This document shows, piece after piece, positions 11,208 to 13,147 of a stretch of DNA of 13,147 nt. Source of the DNA: Candidatus Falkowiibacteriota bacterium (GTDB lineage Bacteria; Patescibacteriota; Patescibacteriia; Patescibacteriales; SZUA-104); contig QIIF01000037.1 in the NCBI GenBank assembly GCA_003231075.1, positions 1-13,147 on the forward strand, in the 5' to 3' direction. The notes beneath the pieces were generated by a model. It was not told the DNA's origin, did no database searches, and saw only the letters and a program-made list of their open reading frames with translations. A program made the translations under genes and the position numbers. Every line of letters starts with the position of its first letter. Position 1 is the stretch's first letter.

Positions 11208-12971
11208 ATGATTAAAAAAGAAAATGAAATAGAAATAATGCGGCATTCTTTGTCCCATATTATGGCGGCGGCGGTACTTGAACTGTGGCCGGATGTTAAG
11301 TTTGCGATCGGGCCCGCGATTGAAAACGGATTTTATTATGATTTTGATTTTGGCAAAGAAAAAGCGGGCGAAGATGATTTAAAAAAGATTGAGAAGAAAA
11401 TGAATTATATTATTAAGCGGAATATAAAATTTGAAAAATCAGAATTAAGCGTAAAAGATGCTATTGATAGAGAAAAAAAAGGCAAACAGCCGTATAAGGC
11501 GGAATTAATTGAGGATTTGCGCCGGACCGGAGAAAAAACGGTCAGTTATTATAAGTTGGGTGATTTTGAAGATCTTTGCCGCGGGCCGCATATTGAGTCA
11601 AGCGGGAAAATCGCGAAGGGGAGTTTTAAACTGGCAAAATTAGCCGGCGCGTATTGGTGCGGCGACGAAAAGAATAAAATGCTTACCCGTATTTACGGAG
11701 CCGCTTTCGCGTCTAAAAAAGAATTGGATGAATATTTGAATATGCTGGCGGAGGCCGAGAAAAGAGACCACCGGAAATTGGGCAAAGAATTGGGCTTGTT
11801 TGTTTTTTCCGATTTAATCGGGCCGGGGCTGCCGATGTATACGGCCAAGGGAGCGGTTGTCAGAAATGAGATTATAAAATATTCCAATGAACTGCAAAAA
11901 AAAATCGGCTATAATGAAGTCCACACTCCAAATATAAATAAAGCCGAACTTTTTAAAATATCAGGGCATTATGACAAATACAAGGATGATATGCTTAGAG
12001 TGGTTTCCAATTATACCGATGAAGAATACTACTTAAAGCCGATGAGTTGCCCGCAGCATACGCAGCTTTATGCTTCGCAGAAAAGAAGTTACAAGGAGCT
12101 TCCTTATAGGGTTTCGGATTTCGCGAATTTGTATCGGGACGAAAAACCGGGGGAATTAAGCGGTTTAAGCAGATTAAAATGTTTTAGCCAGGATGACGGC
12201 CATTCTTTTTGCCGCGAGGATCAGATAAAAGATGAATTTCTGTCAGTGCTTGGAGTTATCAGCAAGGCGATGAAAACCTATAATATGGAATACATAATCA
12301 GGCTTTCTTTATGGGATCCTAATAATCAAAGCAAGTATTTGGGAGACGGCAAGGTTTGGGAAAAGTCCCAAAAATTATTGGAGGGTATATTAAAAGAAAA
12401 TAAAATTGATTATCATAAAGAAGAGGGCGAGGCCGCTATTTACGGTCCGAAAATGGATTTAATTTCCAAAGATTCATTGGGAAGAGAATGGCAAATTTCA
12501 ACTATTCAGCTTGACTTTATAATGCCCGAAAGATTTGGGCTTACATATATTAATGAAAAAGGCGAAGAGGAAACTCCTGTGATGATTCATAGAGCGATTG
12601 TTGGTTCTCCGGAAAGATTTATGGGCATACTGATTGAGCATTATGCCGGCGCGTTTCCTGTTTGGCTTTCTCCTGTTCAGGTTAAGATTATTTCAGTCGG
12701 GGAAAAGCATATTAAATATTGCCAAGAGTTGGCGGAAGAATTCAAGGAAAATGATATTCGCGTTGAGGTTGACGACCACGATGAGACGGTGGGCAATAAA
12801 ATCAGGAAAGCGGTTGGAGAAAAAATTCCGTATATATTGGTGGCGGGGGACAAGGAAATGTCATCTAAGAAATTGGCTGTTAGGGACAGAGGAAGCAGAG
12901 AAACCCGAGAAATCGGTAAAAATAATTTTATTAAAGAGATTAAAGAAAAAGTCAAAGATAAAAGTTTTTAA
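11208..12971 (+). CDS. thrS: Threonyl-tRNA synthetase, without TGS domain
   Basis: 587 residues against about 640 in E. coli. It charges tRNA-Thr in the cytoplasm. The editing domain starts almost at the N-terminus: H13 and H17 (RHSLSH) with C124 and H128 (CRGPH), which clear mischarged Ser-tRNA-Thr. The class II core has motif 1 (about 215-240), motif 2 with R310 (YRDEKPGELSGLSR) and motif 3 with R470 (HRAIVGSPERFMG); the zinc ligands are C281, H332 and H461. An HGTP anticodon-binding domain fills about 486-587. The N-terminal TGS domain is missing: the frame opens only 18 codons earlier (ATG 11154), too few to encode it, and those codons are hydrophobic and unlike ThrRS. I therefore place the start at 11208. 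No Shine-Dalgarno; a TATAAA at 11178-11183 may be the -10 box. All catalytic and editing residues are intact. Confidence 0.95.
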   Translation: MIKKENEIEIMRHSLSHIMAAAVLELWPDVKFAIGPAIENGFYYDFDFGKEKAGEDDLKKIEKKMNYIIKRNIKFEKSELSVKDAIDREKKGKQPYKAELIEDLRRTGEKTVSYYKLGDFEDLCRGPHIESSGKIAKGSFKLAKLAGAYWCGDEKNKMLTRIYGAAFASKKELDEYLNMLAEAEKRDHRKLGKELGLFVFSDLIGPGLPMYTAKGAVVRNEIIKYSNELQKKIGYNEVHTPNINKAELFKISGHYDKYKDDMLRVVSNYTDEEYYLKPMSCPQHTQLYASQKRSYKELPYRVSDFANLYRDEKPGELSGLSRLKCFSQDDGHSFCREDQIKDEFLSVLGVISKAMKTYNMEYIIRLSLWDPNNQSKYLGDGKVWEKSQKLLEGILKENKIDYHKEEGEAAIYGPKMDLISKDSLGREWQISTIQLDFIMPERFGLTYINEKGEEETPVMIHRAIVGSPERFMGILIEHYAGAFPVWLSPVQVKIISVGEKHIKYCQELAEEFKENDIRVEVDDHDETVGNKIRKAVGEKIPYILVAGDKEMSSKKLAVRDRGSRETREIGKNNFIKEIKEKVKDKSF

Positions 12972-13147
12972 AACATATCTCCCGAATATGGATTGCCGCG
13001 GCGCATCCGTCCGTTTGGCGCGTTGAATAGACAGGATAGCGAGTAAAGGGCGAATGCCATTCGCCCCTGCGGGGTGGAAAAATATTCAGCGACAGTCCTT
13101 TGGAATTTAATATTAATGGCAATTTTTATTTATTGTAATTTACGGTA
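12972..13147. other. Intergenic right end, no gene seen
   Basis: No ORF of note on either strand and no clear thrS terminator. The only structure is the palindrome GGGCGAATG-C-CATTCGCCC (13048-13066) followed by CCTGCGGGG, related to the palindrome inside dnaE by its GCCCCTGCGGG end. Confidence 0.6.
13048..13073. repeat. GGGCGAATG palindrome
   Basis: Nine-base arms (13048-13056, 13058-13066) around a single C, followed by CTGCGGG. It shares its distal half with the 28-base palindrome at 4340-4367 in dnaE. Confidence 0.75.

Overview
The window is AT-rich chromosomal DNA from a bacterium, most likely a member of the Candidate Phyla Radiation (Patescibacteria, Parcubacteria-like). This placement is an inference. 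It rests on a single-pass membrane protein with a baseplate-J-like ectodomain of a kind common in those genomes, a compact ThrRS without a TGS domain, short hypothetical membrane proteins, many small palindromic repeats between (and inside) genes, and the near absence of Shine-Dalgarno sequences. Stop codons are read with the standard bacterial code.

Layout, left to right. (1) The 3' part of a membrane-anchored TPR protein, running off the left edge. (2) A 9-bp tandem repeat tract and a 22-bp hairpin, then tRNA-Thr(GGT). (3) A small three-helix membrane protein, a long hairpin element, a terminator, a G-rich repeat, then tRNA-Tyr(GTA) with its terminator. (4) mutM (Fpg glycosylase), with a -10 box so close to its ATG that the message may be leaderless. 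(5) A 667-base gap holding two GAGACGC palindromes and a transcription unit with no convincing ORF: consensus promoter, about 310 bases of structured sequence, strong bidirectional terminator. (6) dnaE, the replicative polymerase alpha subunit, with two repeat elements inserted in frame. (7) An accessory island at about 7040-9392: a small membrane-protein gene with its own promoter and integron-cassette-like borders; a MITE-like element inserted in the loop of an older hairpin; a MNT nucleotidyltransferase with a decayed HEPN partner; a structured inverted-repeat element; and an intact mntA-hepT pair. (8) The baseplate-J-like membrane protein, whose cytoplasmic linker is built of repeat-derived sequence. 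(9) A large AT-rich imperfect palindrome, then thrS. The right end holds a short palindrome and no gene.

Housekeeping genes (translation: tRNA-Thr, tRNA-Tyr, thrS; replication and repair: dnaE, mutM) form the backbone, all on the plus strand but apparently transcribed from separate promoters rather than as one operon. The 7-9.4 kb stretch is the obvious region of gain and decay: toxin-antitoxin-type modules, a transposon-derived element and cassette-like borders. The most interesting unexplained objects are the orphan RNA unit at about 2866-3209, the nested insertion at 7468-7592, the cassette-like borders around 7156-7410, and repeat elements that have become protein sequence in dnaE and in the baseplate-J-like gene.
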